Positions 10,001 to 18,042 of a stretch of DNA of 64,000 nucleotides are shown piece by piece; within the stretch, counting starts at the first letter, position 1, and each line of letters starts with the position of its first letter. The position numbers were made by a program, and so were the translations under genes. Source of the DNA: Bin87 sp965221295 (GTDB taxonomy: Bacteria > Chloroflexota > Dehalococcoidia > Lucifugimonadales > UBA3495); contig OZ244879.1 in assembly GCA_965221295.1 (NCBI GenBank), positions 2,666,001 to 2,730,000 of the forward strand, given 5' to 3'. The notes beneath the pieces were generated by a model. The model worked only from the letters and a program-made list of their open reading frames with translations. It searched no databases and was not told the DNA's origin.

Positions 10001-13000
10001 CGTAGTCGATGCGCTGCTGTCCGAACTCCTCTGCGGTGGCTGTCCCGTCTCCGTTCCAATCGGCCACCAACGCCGGGTATTGGATGGCGCCGCCAAAGTC
10101 CCAATAGGTGGCGTTCCAAGCAGAGTAGATGCCGGTATTGCTGGTTGGGCTCTGCAATTCCGCCGTGGTCTTGCCCACGCCGCCCTGGCTGGTTGGTTGC
10201 CCACTGGCAACGGTGTCCCAGTAGCTGTTCGTCACCGTGCCCTGGCTGTTGGCGGCCACCAGTCCGCCGGTGGCCACAGCGCCGGAAACCTCCCCAGTCG
10301 AGTAGCTGGACGTTATGGCGCCCAGGTGGTAGTTGGTGCCAACCAATCCGGCCACGTTTGTTTTACCCTTGACCGGCCCGGTGGCGTAACTGGAGTCGAT
10401 CATGCCAGCGTTGAGGCCCGCCAATCCTCCGATGGCATGGTCTGATCCCTCCACTGACGCGGCGGAGTAGCTGTTCCGGATCGTGCCGGCGTTGTGACCA
10501 ACCATCCCGCCAACGAGGGAGACCGCGTCCTCCACCGACCCGGTGACGTAGCAGGTGGAGATCAAGCCGGCATGGTAGCCCACCAGCGCCCCGACGCCAT
10601 TGACCGTGTTGGGTCCAGCGACCAGAGCGTTGACCAGCCCCAAGTTCCTGATCACGCTGGCGTCCTTCGTGGCTCCGAACAGCCCCACGCTCTGGGAACT
10701 GGCGCTCCCGATGAACATGTTGCTGATGGTTCGGCCGTTGCCCTCGAAAATCGCGTTGAACCCCGTGTTATTCTCGAATTGGTAGTCGCCAATCGGCGCC
10801 CAACCCGTTCCGCCATTCCAGTATGCGTCCCCGGCGATATCGGTTCTACCGTCGTTGTTGGTATCGAAGTCCAAGTCCGCCATCAGCTCATAGCCGTCGC
10901 AGCCATCGGAGGGACAACCCATGTCTGTTTCGGGCATGGGGTAGGCCGCCCGGTAGCCCGGGCCGTTATTGGAATCATCCGCCACGCCGCTTCCGTCCAG
11001 GTCCCAGCGCATGGCGTTCAGTTCCGCCAGGCTGTACACCTCGATGAGGCCATCGTCATCCCGGTCGTAGTCGTTCCGCTGCTGGCCAAATTCCTGAGAG
11101 GTGGCTATGCCGTCGCCGTTCACGTCGGCCTTCAGCGCCGGATACTGGATCGCCCCGCCGAAATCCCACTGGCTGGCGCTCCAGCCCGCATAGATGCCAG
11201 CGTTGCTGGTGGGGGTCTGCAACTCCGAGGTGGTCTTGCCCACGCCGGCCGCGCTGGTGGATTGCCCGCTGGTATCGGTAGCCCAGTAGCTGGCTGTTAT
11301 CGTGCCCAGGCTGTTCTGGCCCAATAGTCCGCCAACGGAAGCGACGCCTACCACCGCGCCGGTGGCGTAGCTGCGGGTTATGGTGGCGCCGGAATTCTCG
11401 CCAACCAGTCCGCCAACGTCGTTGCCAGCGGTCACTGGCCCCATGGCGTAGCCATCGCTTATCGTGCCGCTGTTGATCCGACCGACCAATCCGCCGACGG
11501 AATCGTCTCCCTTTACGGAGGCGGTGGCGTAGCTCGCGCTGATGACGCCATTGGCGACGCGGCCCGCCAGTCCACCAACGTAGTCGCCATCGCTGTGGAT
11601 CGTGCCAGTAACGTAACTAGTCTTGATCTTGCCCTCCTCGACGTAACCCACCAGTCCGCCGACGGAGGCGCCTCCACCGGACCCGTTGACCTGCGCGTTC
11701 ACCAAGCCAACGTTCCTGATCTCGCTGTCGATTTCCGTGGCTCCGAACAGCCCGAGGTAGTCGGTTGAGATGCGGTTGATGTACAGGTTGCTGATCGTAT
11801 GGCCGTTGCCATCGAAGACGGCGTTGAACTCGGTGTGGGCAAGCGTGTCAACGACGCCGATGGGTTCCCAGCCCCGCTCCTTGTTCCAGTAGGCATCTCC
11901 GGCGATGTCGGTTCGGCCGTCGCCATTGGTGTCGAAGTCCAGGTCGGCGGAGAGCTCGTAGCCGACGCACACCTGGTCATTGGCATCGGTCTCGTCCTCG
12001 TTGCAGCCCATGCCGCTGACGGGATCAATGAAGGCCGTGATGTAACCGGCGTGGTTATCCGAGTTGTCCGGTGAGCCGTCGCCATTCAAATCCCAGCGGA
12101 TGGCGTTGAGCTGGGCCAGGTTGGACACCTCGATGAGGCCGTCGTCGTCGGCGTCGTAGTCGATGCGCTGTTTTCCGAACTCCTGCCAGGTTGCCGTGCC
12201 ATCCCCGTCAAAATCCACCTTGAGGATCGGGTATTCGTCGCCCTTGCCGAAATCCCAGGTGGATGTCGACCAACTGGAGTAGATGCCCGTATTGCTGGTG
12301 GGAGCCTGCAGCTCCGCGGTGGTCTTGCCGACGCCACCGGCGCTGGTGGAGCGCCCGCTGGTTTCGGTGTCCCAGTAGCTATCGGTGGCATTAACGGTCA
12401 AATAAACCCTGCCAATCAGACCGCCGACGGGTTGTTTCCCGCTGACTAACCCAATCGAATAACTCCGTGTTATTGTCGCAACATCTACTAAACCCACAAG
12501 GCCGCCTGTATCGTCAACCCGGGTCTTTGCTTGTCCAGTGGCGTAACTGTCCACTATTGAGCCTCCGCCGAGGTAGCCCAAGAGACCTCCGATGATGGCT
12601 TCGCCCGATACCCGACCCGTTGCGTAGCTAGTGGTTATTGTGCCTCTATTGCTTCCCGCCAACCCGCCTGCCATCCAATGACCTGAGTCCACCGTGGCAG
12701 TGGAGTAGCTAGCGGAGACAGTGCCTGAGTTGGCGCCCACAAGCCCGCCAACGTACCAGACATCACCACGGCTTACGACCACGCCTGAGGAGAAACTTGC
12801 ATTAATCTTGCCTCGGTTAATGCCCGCCAGAGCGCCGACGTTTATGGCTATGACATCAAAGTTGCCACGAACGCTTACGTTGGCGTTTACCACCCCCGCC
12901 CTTTTTAACTCGCTGGAGGTTTCGACAATTCCAAACAGCCCGATATTACTCGTCCGGGCTACGTTGATGTACAGGTTGCTGATGGTGTGCCGGTTGCCGT

Positions 13001-13430
13001 CGAAGGTGGCGTTGAAGGTTGCAATAGGCGCCCAGCCCTTTCCATCGTTCCAGTAGTCGTCGCCGGCGATGTCCGTCCGGCCGTCGTCGTTGGTGTCGAA
13101 GTCCAGGTCGGCGGTCAACTCGTAGCCCAGGCACACCTGGTCATCGGTCTCGGTTTCGTCCTCGTTGCAGCCCATGCCGCTCTTGGCGCCGGGGAAGGCC
13201 GCCGCGTAAGTGGCGCTGTTGTCTAGGACCACCGTCCCATCGCCGTCCGGGTCCCAGCGGATCGCGTTGAGCTGGGCCAGGTTGGCCACGTCGATCAGGC
13301 CGTCGTCGTCGGTGTCGTAGTCGACGGCGCCCTGGGCGACGGCGTTGCCGGCGAATATCGTCGCAGCGGCGATGACGATCAATGCCGCCATGACGACCCA
13401 GCTGGAGAAACGGTGACGGATATTGGCCAT
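4002..13430 (-). CDS. Giant secreted modular GLUG-motif protein with Ca-binding-like loops
   Basis: This is one uninterrupted frame of 3142 residues. It begins with a signal peptide (VVMAALIVIAAATIFAGNAVAQG, about residues 12-33, cleavable after AVAQ or AVA) and its ATG follows GAGGA. Eight modules then repeat, starting near residues 37, 422, 786, 1140, 1494, 1843, 2194 and 2536. Each opens with DYDADDDGLIEVSNLAQLNAI or a variant, has DLDFDTNxDGR and AxFDGNGHTISNL, then a run of GLUG-type units (GGLVGxNxGTIxxSYATGxV), and ends with SYWDTxxSG, GKTTAELQxPTS and YPALKxDxNGDGxAT. The D-x-D-x-D-G loops resemble calcium sites. The last ~240 residues hold two related domains. No LPXTG or membrane anchor is seen. 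It is probably a released or surface adhesin-like protein; function is inferred. It stands alone. Confidence 0.88.
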   Translation of the reverse strand: MANIRHRFSSWVVMAALIVIAAATIFAGNAVAQGAVDYDTDDDGLIDVANLAQLNAIRWDPDGDGTVVLDNSATYAAAFPGAKSGMGCNEDETETDDQVCLGYELTADLDFDTNDDGRTDIAGDDYWNDGKGWAPIATFNATFDGNRHTISNLYINVARTSNIGLFGIVETSSELKRAGVVNANVSVRGNFDVIAINVGALAGINRGKINASFSSGVVVSRGDVWYVGGLVGANSGTVSASYSTATVDSGHWMAGGLAGSNRGTITTSYATGRVSGEAIIGGLLGYLGGGSIVDSYATGQAKTRVDDTGGLVGLVDVATITRSYSIGLVSGKQPVGGLIGRVYLTVNATDSYWDTETSGRSTSAGGVGKTTAELQAPTSNTGIYSSWSTSTWDFGKGDEYPILKVDFDGDGTATWQEFGKQRIDYDADDDGLIEVSNLAQLNAIRWDLNGDGSPDNSDNHAGYITAFIDPVSGMGCNEDETDANDQVCVGYELSADLDFDTNGDGRTDIAGDAYWNKERGWEPIGVVDTLAHTEFNAVFDGNGHTISNLYINRISTDYLGLFGATEIDSEIRNVGLVNAQVNGSGGGASVGGLVGYVEEGKIKTSYVTGTIHSDGDYVGGLAGRVANGVISASYATASVKGDDSVGGLVGRINSGTISDGYAMGPVTAGNDVGGLVGENSGATITRSYATGAVVGVASVGGLLGQNSLGTITASYWATDTSGQSTSAAGVGKTTSELQTPTSNAGIYAGWSASQWDFGGAIQYPALKADVNGDGIATSQEFGQQRNDYDRDDDGLIEVYSLAELNAMRWDLDGSGVADDSNNGPGYRAAYPMPETDMGCPSDGCDGYELMADLDFDTNNDGRTDIAGDAYWNGGTGWAPIGDYQFENNTGFNAIFEGNGRTISNMFIGSASSQSVGLFGATKDASVIRNLGLVNALVAGPNTVNGVGALVGYHAGLISTCYVTGSVEDAVSLVGGMVGHNAGTIRNSYSAASVEGSDHAIGGLAGLNAGMIDSSYATGPVKGKTNVAGLVGTNYHLGAITSSYSTGEVSGAVATGGLVAANSQGTVTNSYWDTVASGQPTSQGGVGKTTAELQSPTSNTGIYSAWNATYWDFGGAIQYPALVADWNGDGTATAEEFGQQRIDYDVDDDGLIEVSNLAQLNAIRWNLNGDGEVDSAANRARYTAAFPKSITGKGCPTDACRGYELTANLDFDTNGDGKTNVAGDAYWNGGSGWTPIGAYHDSNDTEFNATFDGNGHTISNLFISGSGSDYLGLFGTANSDSVIFDVGLVNAQVNGSATDSSVGILVGYQHKGSIAATFVTGSVTGDDEVGGLVGTNDGTIEISYSTASVSGNDYVGGLTGSNTGTITSSYATGSVSGDDQVGGLVGDNDSGEIETSYSAGAVSGDHSVGGLAGSNNQGTITHSYWDLTASGQTTSAGGVGKTTAQLQSPTSASGIYADWSAGRWDFGRSVQYPALVVDFDGDDQATALEFGPQRIDYDADDDGLIEVSTLAQLNAIRWDLDGDGASDADNNEPKYLNAFLKAASDMGCPATGCDGYELSADLDFDTNDNGRGDSGDDYWNHGGGWEPIGVYSLHDDTEFNAVFEGNGRTLSNLFINREDADDLGLFGWTETESEIRNVGLVDAKVRGINASDNVGALVGTNQGDITAIYASGTVRGRVDVGALVGYNSGTLMSSFATVSVSGQENVGGLVGVNTGTLLSTYATGSVDGNNIVGGLAGYNTRGDIEDSYAIGSVTGEVIAGGLVSLNVEGAVADSYWDTGATGQSASEGGVGKTTAELRGPTSNTGIYANWDAGTWDFATDLHYPAIKADFNGDGIATAAEFGGQVIDYDADDDGLLEVSNLAQLNAIRWDQNGDGVPADADGAKYVVAFPNSDGAMGCPSGVCVGYELTTDLDFDTNGNGRADSGDAHWNGGAGWSPIWSYSGVLEGNGYAIKNLYLNRKQRGRSGLFSRLTDGAVARNLALVGVNITSNGDAGAFAGLTTRAAINNSYATGTVTIRSNNDSVGGFVGEASGHPSGHDTIRDSYSLVRVAAMGVGNRIGGLVGSMHVNQSSHTRIVNSFAAGAVQTHDPTWAGGLVGKAGIPESRITDSYWDTQTSGWSTSSDDGDGKPDDGLGKNKQELQSPTSAAGIYANWNPAAWDFGSATQYPALKFDTNGDGVATVAEFGNQPRTAGNFVADIDLDDDGLIEVSTLAQLNAIRWDPEGDGSSASNKEGDYRQAFAAWNNGAAVACVGASCVGYELTADLDFDTNDNGRADSGDAYWNGGAGWEPIDSYSGILEGNGHAIANLHVNRPGSDATGLFGQLTNEAEVRNLPLTNVDITSGGDAGAFAGRMTDAGISHSYATGEVIGNGDDTSVGGLVGEASGHLFGGDTFRDSYSLVKVTSMGSGSAAGGLAGTLSASGARHPQIVNSYSAGLVQTTEPGKGGGLAGEATDLTWALHSYYDRETSGWETSAAGGRQTQQRLQTPKTTRNFFARWGSSVWDFGNHSQYPALKYDTNRDGTATVAEFGSQPRTATIPSVDLDRDNDGLIEIYGEDDNEKRTKLNAIRWDLDGDGVPSSNGDDYWDAFNDGSSASVPCVGALCHGYELMSDVGLGGSSNEWEPIGLSVHASFSGEFNGNGHIIRNLWQSRTWSDDGNTHAGLFGFTGSSALLHGVIMRDVDIEVWGDEHDDNGVNVAGALVAVNRGIVRDSAVENPNCSVVGRNVSGGLVGANHGTVEQSWSDCNWVKSFKGAGGLVGFNHSGATVKNSFVGVSTLAHNPRGSWYKGALVGRNFGRVETSYSVGETKHNSKNDGPMNGQQAGGGVTIDSYFFGKDSHESLGGVRVDDDAMRNPVDGDAGIFANWDLDLWNLGDDTQFTVLRVDTNGDGYTTPWELGGQRPDNAFSHRPDYVDGDGAHNIWREGLSLRFRKTADDQNIRVDGVGYRIAKTGSACHDWLSSSVVMLGETNGRARLAEDNGVYTLVLERRDSWAFRPNGRVCIDVWFLNTEGESSPRGRRYHDIHMPPGTAPRSKPIKAAEAQVEPGKVSLAFRTDSNDRVTSVSYRVASNGSSCTVWKNLPGTLFPGDTINGAVLNKVGDLWRLQLPVGVGTVLKQNHKYCVDITAHNDAGMAPNGRRWKHFVTGD

Positions 13431-14144
13431 GAAACGGGGTCCTCAACGCTGTCGAAATATTCGCGCCAGCTTAGCGCGCCGTCGCGGATACTATCGCAGG
13501 TTATGGATTCCCGCAACCTAAAGGAGGCGTCAAGCGACGCCTGGGAGGCGGATCCTGACACTGACCACCTGCTGCGACTTCCAGATTCACGGATGCCTAC
13601 CGTAGGGTGGCGGTCGCGACCATTATCAAGGCGCGCAGGTGTGGCATGGCGCTGCGCGTGGGTCGGACGGGGATTGCCGGTTGGATAGGAGCGCGCTTGC
13701 CAGTAATTTTGGCCGTTTTGGCGCCGATTTCGGCTCTTCATGGCCATTGGAACGGCATGCGAACGTGCCTTAGGGACACACCGATCCGATTGAACAGACT
13801 ACTCCGATGACCCAACCCTACGCCGACGTCGCTTTCGCCGGTTGGATCAGGTTACAACTGATCCTGGTCAGCTTGATCCAGAAAACCGATTGCGCTCCAC
13901 CTGCGGGTTCGGTACGCAGCGGAGCCGCGGCTTTCTGCCCTATCCTCTTCTTGCGCCTCCATTGGAAACTCCGCTTGTTGCGATTTCTCCGATTCCCAAC
14001 GACCGGCGTCTTGTAACGGCAGCGTCGCGGTTCCTCAGGGTCGCGTTGGTTTCCAACTTTCCGAAGATAGTGACATTTCGCGGGTGTAGGTTGGCGGCAG
14101 CCCCTGCTATGCTAGTGGAGCAATCTATTTCGGGAGGCGACACC
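13431..14144. other. Intergenic region between divergent genes
   Basis: About 710 bases between the start of the giant gene (minus) and the VOC gene (plus). Open frames here are short and show no recognisable protein. TGCGATAGT on the minus strand (13490-13498), 60 bases before the giant gene, is a weak extended -10 candidate. The VOC promoter lies at the right edge. The rest shows nothing I can name. Confidence 0.5.
14105..14113 (+). promoter_or_regulatory. Extended -10 upstream of the VOC gene
   Basis: TGCTATGCT fits TGnTAnnnT, 31 bases before the ATG at 14145. No clear -35 box is visible. Confidence 0.45.
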
Positions 14145-14924
14145 ATGCCGGAAGTAACCACGTATCCGCCAGGCTCACCCTCATGGGCCGACCTGCTCGC
14201 TCACGACGGACAAGCCGCCAAGGATTTCTACACAGCCTTGTTCGGATGGACCTACGTTGACCACCCCGCCGGCGACGACATGGTTTACACCATGTATTCC
14301 CACAACGGAGCGCCGGTTTGCGCATCCGCCGAGGCTGGCCCCGGACAGGAAAACCTACCGCCCCATTGGAGCGTTTACGCCACCGTTGACGACCTGGAGG
14401 CCGCAGTGGCCCGGGCCACTGATGCTGGCGGAACCGTCATATTTGAACCCTGCGACGTGCTCGACGTGGGGCGCATGGCGATAATTCAGGACCGCGAAGG
14501 CGCGTTCTTGCGTCTGTGGTACCCCCTGGCCCACGCTGGGGCTGGCAAGATCAACGAACCTGGCTCCGTGTGTTGGTACGAACTCGCCACGACGGACCCT
14601 GAATCCGCGTCAGATTTCTACACCAAGGTCCTCGGCGTGGAAGTCGGCCCGGACCCGGATACGCCGTTCGAGTACCACCTGGTCAAAGTCGCCGGCAACC
14701 CGGCCGCTGGCATCCTCAAGATCGGCGAAGATTGGGGGCCAGTGCCGCCCAATTGGGGCATCTACATCGGCGTGGAAGATGTGGACGCCACCGTGAGCCG
14801 GGCCCAAGAACTCGGCGGCAGCGTCATCGTCGAGCCTTCCGACATCGCCGACTTCGCGCGCTTCTCCGTACTGCGCGACGCGGAAGGCGCGGTGTTTTCG
14901 GTCATCAAACTCAATGAGTGGTAG
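14145..14924 (+). CDS. Two-domain VOC (glyoxalase/bleomycin-resistance) family protein
   Basis: I chose ATG 14145 because GGGAGG precedes it and homology starts there with SPSWADLLAHD; the open frame further upstream shows no protein character. The 259-residue product has two vicinal-oxygen-chelate domains. The first runs about 10-122 (AAKDFYTALFGWTY to REGAFLRLWYP), the second about 140-257 (ASDFYTKVLGVEV to RDAEGAVFSVIKL). Each has the usual pattern of a FYxxLFGW/FYxKVLG helix and a closing DxEGAxFxxI strand. Such proteins bind a metal and act on varied small substrates, or are antibiotic-binding relatives. The specific reaction is unknown. It stands alone between two minus-strand genes. 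Confidence 0.85.
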   Translation: MPEVTTYPPGSPSWADLLAHDGQAAKDFYTALFGWTYVDHPAGDDMVYTMYSHNGAPVCASAEAGPGQENLPPHWSVYATVDDLEAAVARATDAGGTVIFEPCDVLDVGRMAIIQDREGAFLRLWYPLAHAGAGKINEPGSVCWYELATTDPESASDFYTKVLGVEVGPDPDTPFEYHLVKVAGNPAAGILKIGEDWGPVPPNWGIYIGVEDVDATVSRAQELGGSVIVEPSDIADFARFSVLRDAEGAVFSVIKLNEW

Positions 14925-15095
14925 GTCGACGGGAGTCCTTGTTGCTGCGGGGTCGGGCTGCTGGGTCCGGCCCCGGCCGCGTTTCAATTGCCACTGCTGC
15001 CGACGGCGGGCATCGGAACAATGAACGCCAGCCTCGGCCGCTTTTCGATTTCCACCATGTGGCGCCGGTTTGCGGTTCAATCCAGCGCCGGCCGG

Positions 15096-16115
15096 CTATT
15101 GGAGCGTACCCGGCGGGTAATGCTCCAGCCACCACCGCGCGATCTCATCCCGACGGGCGAACCACACGCCCGGGTGGCTTCGCGCGTACCGCAGGAACCG
15201 ATCCAGCGCCCGCGAACGCGCCGGTCGCCCGGCGATTCGGCAATGCAGCCCCACTGACATCATCTTCGGGCGCGTCCGGCCTTCCTCATACAGCACGTCG
15301 AAGGTGTCTTTGAGGTACTCGTAGAAGTCGCCCACGCTGTTCAGGCCCCCGCGCCAGAAGCGAGCGTCGTTGGTCTCGAAGCTATACGGCAGCACCAACC
15401 AGGGTTGGCCGTTGACTGGGGTGTAATAGGGCAGGTCGTCGTTGAATACTCCACTGTCGTAGATGAACCCGCCCTCGGACGCCACCAGTTCGCGGGTGTT
15501 GACGCTGGGGCCGTAGCGGGTGAACCAACCCACCGGACGTTGACCGGTGGTCTCGGTGAGGGATTCCACCGTTTTGCGGATGGCCTCGGCTTCCTCCTCC
15601 CTGGTCTTGCTGTGGTATTCCTCCCAGCGGTAACCGTGGCCGCAAACCTCGTGCCCGCGGTCCACCACGGCCCGCGCCACCTCGGGGTTCCGCTCCATCG
15701 CCAACGCGCAGCAAAAGAAGGCGCTCTTGACGTCGTAACGGTCCAGAAGGTCCAGAATGCGCCAAACCCCTACTCTGCTCCCGTACTCGAAGAACGATTC
15801 GTTGAACAGGTCGCGCTGGCCCGGGGGCACCGGCGACGGCACCTCGTTGTTGGATTCATGCGCCGCGTCGCCGTCCAACAGCGATGTTTCGCTTCCCTCC
15901 TCGTAATTCACCACCACCGAAACCGCGATCCGGGCGTCGTTGGGCCAGCGAATGGCCGGCGGATTGGCGCCGTAGCCGATGAAATCCCTATTTTGTTCAG
16001 TCACGTGAAAATCCAGTTTGGGTGTCGTTCCGGCGATTGACAATGTGTGTGCGACGGAAATTGTTGGGCGGCGGACCTCCGCCAACTCTATGGCCGTCGC
16101 CGGTTGAGCGTCCAT
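15096..16115 (-). CDS. puuE: PuuE-like polysaccharide deacetylase family protein (allantoinase type)
   Basis: The 339-residue product contains RDFIGYGANPPAIRWPNDAR and VVNYEEGSE near residues 43-77, then a NodB fold with HEVCGHGYRWEEYHS (about 155-169) and HPGVWFARRDEIARWW near the end. This is the signature of the PuuE group, NodB-fold enzymes that hydrolyse allantoin to allantoate in urate breakdown, and of close relatives acting on other cyclic amides. The first ~40 residues are not typical, so the true start may lie a little inside the frame. No other purine catabolism gene is nearby, so the substrate is uncertain. It diverges from the acyl-CoA synthetase gene, with 256 bases between them. 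Confidence 0.8.
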   Translation of the reverse strand: MDAQPATAIELAEVRRPTISVAHTLSIAGTTPKLDFHVTEQNRDFIGYGANPPAIRWPNDARIAVSVVVNYEEGSETSLLDGDAAHESNNEVPSPVPPGQRDLFNESFFEYGSRVGVWRILDLLDRYDVKSAFFCCALAMERNPEVARAVVDRGHEVCGHGYRWEEYHSKTREEEAEAIRKTVESLTETTGQRPVGWFTRYGPSVNTRELVASEGGFIYDSGVFNDDLPYYTPVNGQPWLVLPYSFETNDARFWRGGLNSVGDFYEYLKDTFDVLYEEGRTRPKMMSVGLHCRIAGRPARSRALDRFLRYARSHPGVWFARRDEIARWWLEHYPPGTLQ

Positions 16116-16141
16116 GTCGCCACATCCGCCCAGTTTCCGGC

Positions 16142-16150
16142 ATCATAACA
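16142..16150 (-). promoter_or_regulatory. Extended -10 upstream of the puuE-like gene
   Basis: On the minus strand this reads TGTTATGAT, a TGnTAnnnT match 27 bases before the annotated start; it would give a very short leader if that start is right. Confidence 0.4.
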
Positions 16151-16371
16151 CGCCGCCGGCCGCCACACTGGGCGCCCGCTGGTTCATCGCTCTCAAATGC
16201 GGCGAACCGCGCAACAGTAAGCCGCTGCGGTCAGACTCGCAGGATTCTGAACCAGGCGAAGCGATTTCTGGACAATTCCGACGGTTCGGTTCAGAATGAC
16301 GAAAGCATCCCACCACAATTCTCGTCCAAATCTTCGTCCAATGACGATCATGGACCAGCGGAGAACGCCAC

Positions 16372-17991
16372 ATGGTGACCAACGCCACATCGTCGAATTT
16401 GACCCCTCTGCATTTCCTCGAACGAAGCGCGTCTGTCTACCCGAATAAAGCGGCGTGCATCTACAACGGCGGGGTCATTACCTACGCTCAGTTCGACGAG
16501 AGGGTGCGTCGCCATGCCGCCGCCCTGCGGAGCGTGGGCGTCAAGGCCGGCGACCGGGTGGCTTATCTTTTGCCCAATCTGCCCGCCATGCTGGAGGCCA
16601 ATTTCGCCCCCATGGGGATTGGAGCCGTGCTGGTGGCCCTGAACATCCGCCTATCGTCGCGGGAAATCGCCTACATTCTGAACCACTCGGGGGCCAAGGT
16701 ATTGGTTTTCGATTCGGAAATGGCCAACACGGTCCAGCAGTTGCGGGCCGATTGCCCCAGTGTTGAGACCTACGTTCAGGTGCGCGACACCGCGCCGCTG
16801 GCTACGGACATCCAGGGTCCCGAATACGAGCAATGGCTGGCGGCGGTGGAACCCCTGGACGAGATCCCTGGCGCGGCGTCCGAAACCGACACTCTTTCCA
16901 TCAACTACACCTCAGGCACTACCGGGATGCCCAAGGGCGTCGAGTACACGCCCCGTGGGGCCTATCTAAACGCGCTGGGCGAAGCCATGGAAATGGGCAT
17001 GACCTGGCGCAGCGTTTACCTTTGGACTCTACCCATGTTCCACGCCAACGGTTGGTGCTTCCCCTGGGCGGTTACGGCAGTTGGCGGCGCCCACGTCTGC
17101 CTGCGTCGGGTGGACCCGGCTGAGGTGTATCGCCTGATCCGCGAAGAATCAGTCTCCCACCTGTGCGCGGCGCCCACCGTCCTAACCGGACTGTACGCCG
17201 CGCCCGAAGCCGCCTCCGCTGACCTTTCCGGCCTAACGATCATGACCGCCGGCGCGCCTCCGGCCCCTCAGGTCATCAGAACCATTGAAGGAATGGGCGC
17301 TCAAATCATCCACGTGTACGGTCTCACCGAAACCTACGGCCCCTGCACCGTGGCCGCGCCGCAGCCAGAATGGGACAACCTGCCACCCGAAGACCTGGCT
17401 CGCGTCAAGGCCCGGCAGGGGGTTCCCTTCATGGTGTACGGAATTGGGCTGCGTGTGGTTGATGAAGACATGGCAGACGTTCCGCGCGACAGCGAGAGCA
17501 TGGGCGAAGTGGTCATGCAGGGCGATGCCGTGATGAAAGGCTATTACAACGACACCGACGCCACCGCCGAGGCGTTTCGCGGCGACTGGTTCCACTCCGG
17601 CGATTTGGCAGTTTGGCATCCCGACGGCTACATCGAACTGCAGGACCGGTCCAAGGACATCATTATTTCCGGCGGCGAGAACATCTCCAGCCAGGAAGTC
17701 GAAAAAGTGATCATGGAACACCCGGCCGTCCTTGAGGTATGCGTCGTCGGAGTCCCGGACGACCGCTGGGGCGAAGTCCCCAAGGCATTCGTCGTGCCCC
17801 GGGACGGCGGAGCGGTGAGCGCAGACGACATCATCAATTTCACCCGCGATCGCATCGCCCACTTCAAGGCTCCAAAGAGCGTGGAGTTCGGCGACCTGCC
17901 CAAGACCGCCACCGGCAAGATACAGAAATACATCCTACGCGACCGCGAATGGCAGGGTCGCGAGCGGCAGATACAAGGTTCCCAAGTGTAG
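16372..17991 (+). CDS. Acyl-CoA synthetase (AMP-forming, class I adenylate-forming)
   Basis: The 539-residue protein activates a carboxylic acid with ATP to an acyl-AMP and then to the CoA thioester. It shows the P-loop YTSGTTGMPKG (about residues 180-190), LPMFHANGW, the AGAPPAP segment, VYGLTETYGP (core motif), DWFHSGDLAV with YIELQDRSKDII, and the C-terminal PKTATGKIQKYILRD with the catalytic lysine (about 518). These features match the medium/long-chain or aryl acyl-CoA ligase group (AAE-like). Length is normal for the family. A luciferase-like oxidoreductase starts 52 bases downstream, suggesting a two-gene unit for degrading an organic acid. The natural substrate cannot be read from sequence. 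Confidence 0.9.
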   Translation: MVTNATSSNLTPLHFLERSASVYPNKAACIYNGGVITYAQFDERVRRHAAALRSVGVKAGDRVAYLLPNLPAMLEANFAPMGIGAVLVALNIRLSSREIAYILNHSGAKVLVFDSEMANTVQQLRADCPSVETYVQVRDTAPLATDIQGPEYEQWLAAVEPLDEIPGAASETDTLSINYTSGTTGMPKGVEYTPRGAYLNALGEAMEMGMTWRSVYLWTLPMFHANGWCFPWAVTAVGGAHVCLRRVDPAEVYRLIREESVSHLCAAPTVLTGLYAAPEAASADLSGLTIMTAGAPPAPQVIRTIEGMGAQIIHVYGLTETYGPCTVAAPQPEWDNLPPEDLARVKARQGVPFMVYGIGLRVVDEDMADVPRDSESMGEVVMQGDAVMKGYYNDTDATAEAFRGDWFHSGDLAVWHPDGYIELQDRSKDIIISGGENISSQEVEKVIMEHPAVLEVCVVGVPDDRWGEVPKAFVVPRDGGAVSADDIINFTRDRIAHFKAPKSVEFGDLPKTATGKIQKYILRDREWQGRERQIQGSQV

Positions 17992-18042
17992 GCCGCTGAA
18001 GTCGTCCGTCCGCGAAGCGGCGCCGAGCATAGGAGGACAGGT

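Noticed and set aside
13842..14144. Open frame extending the VOC gene about 100 codons upstream
   Set aside because: The protein is not conserved-looking, the ribosome binding site GGGAGG sits just before ATG 14145, and a promoter-like box lies inside the extension.
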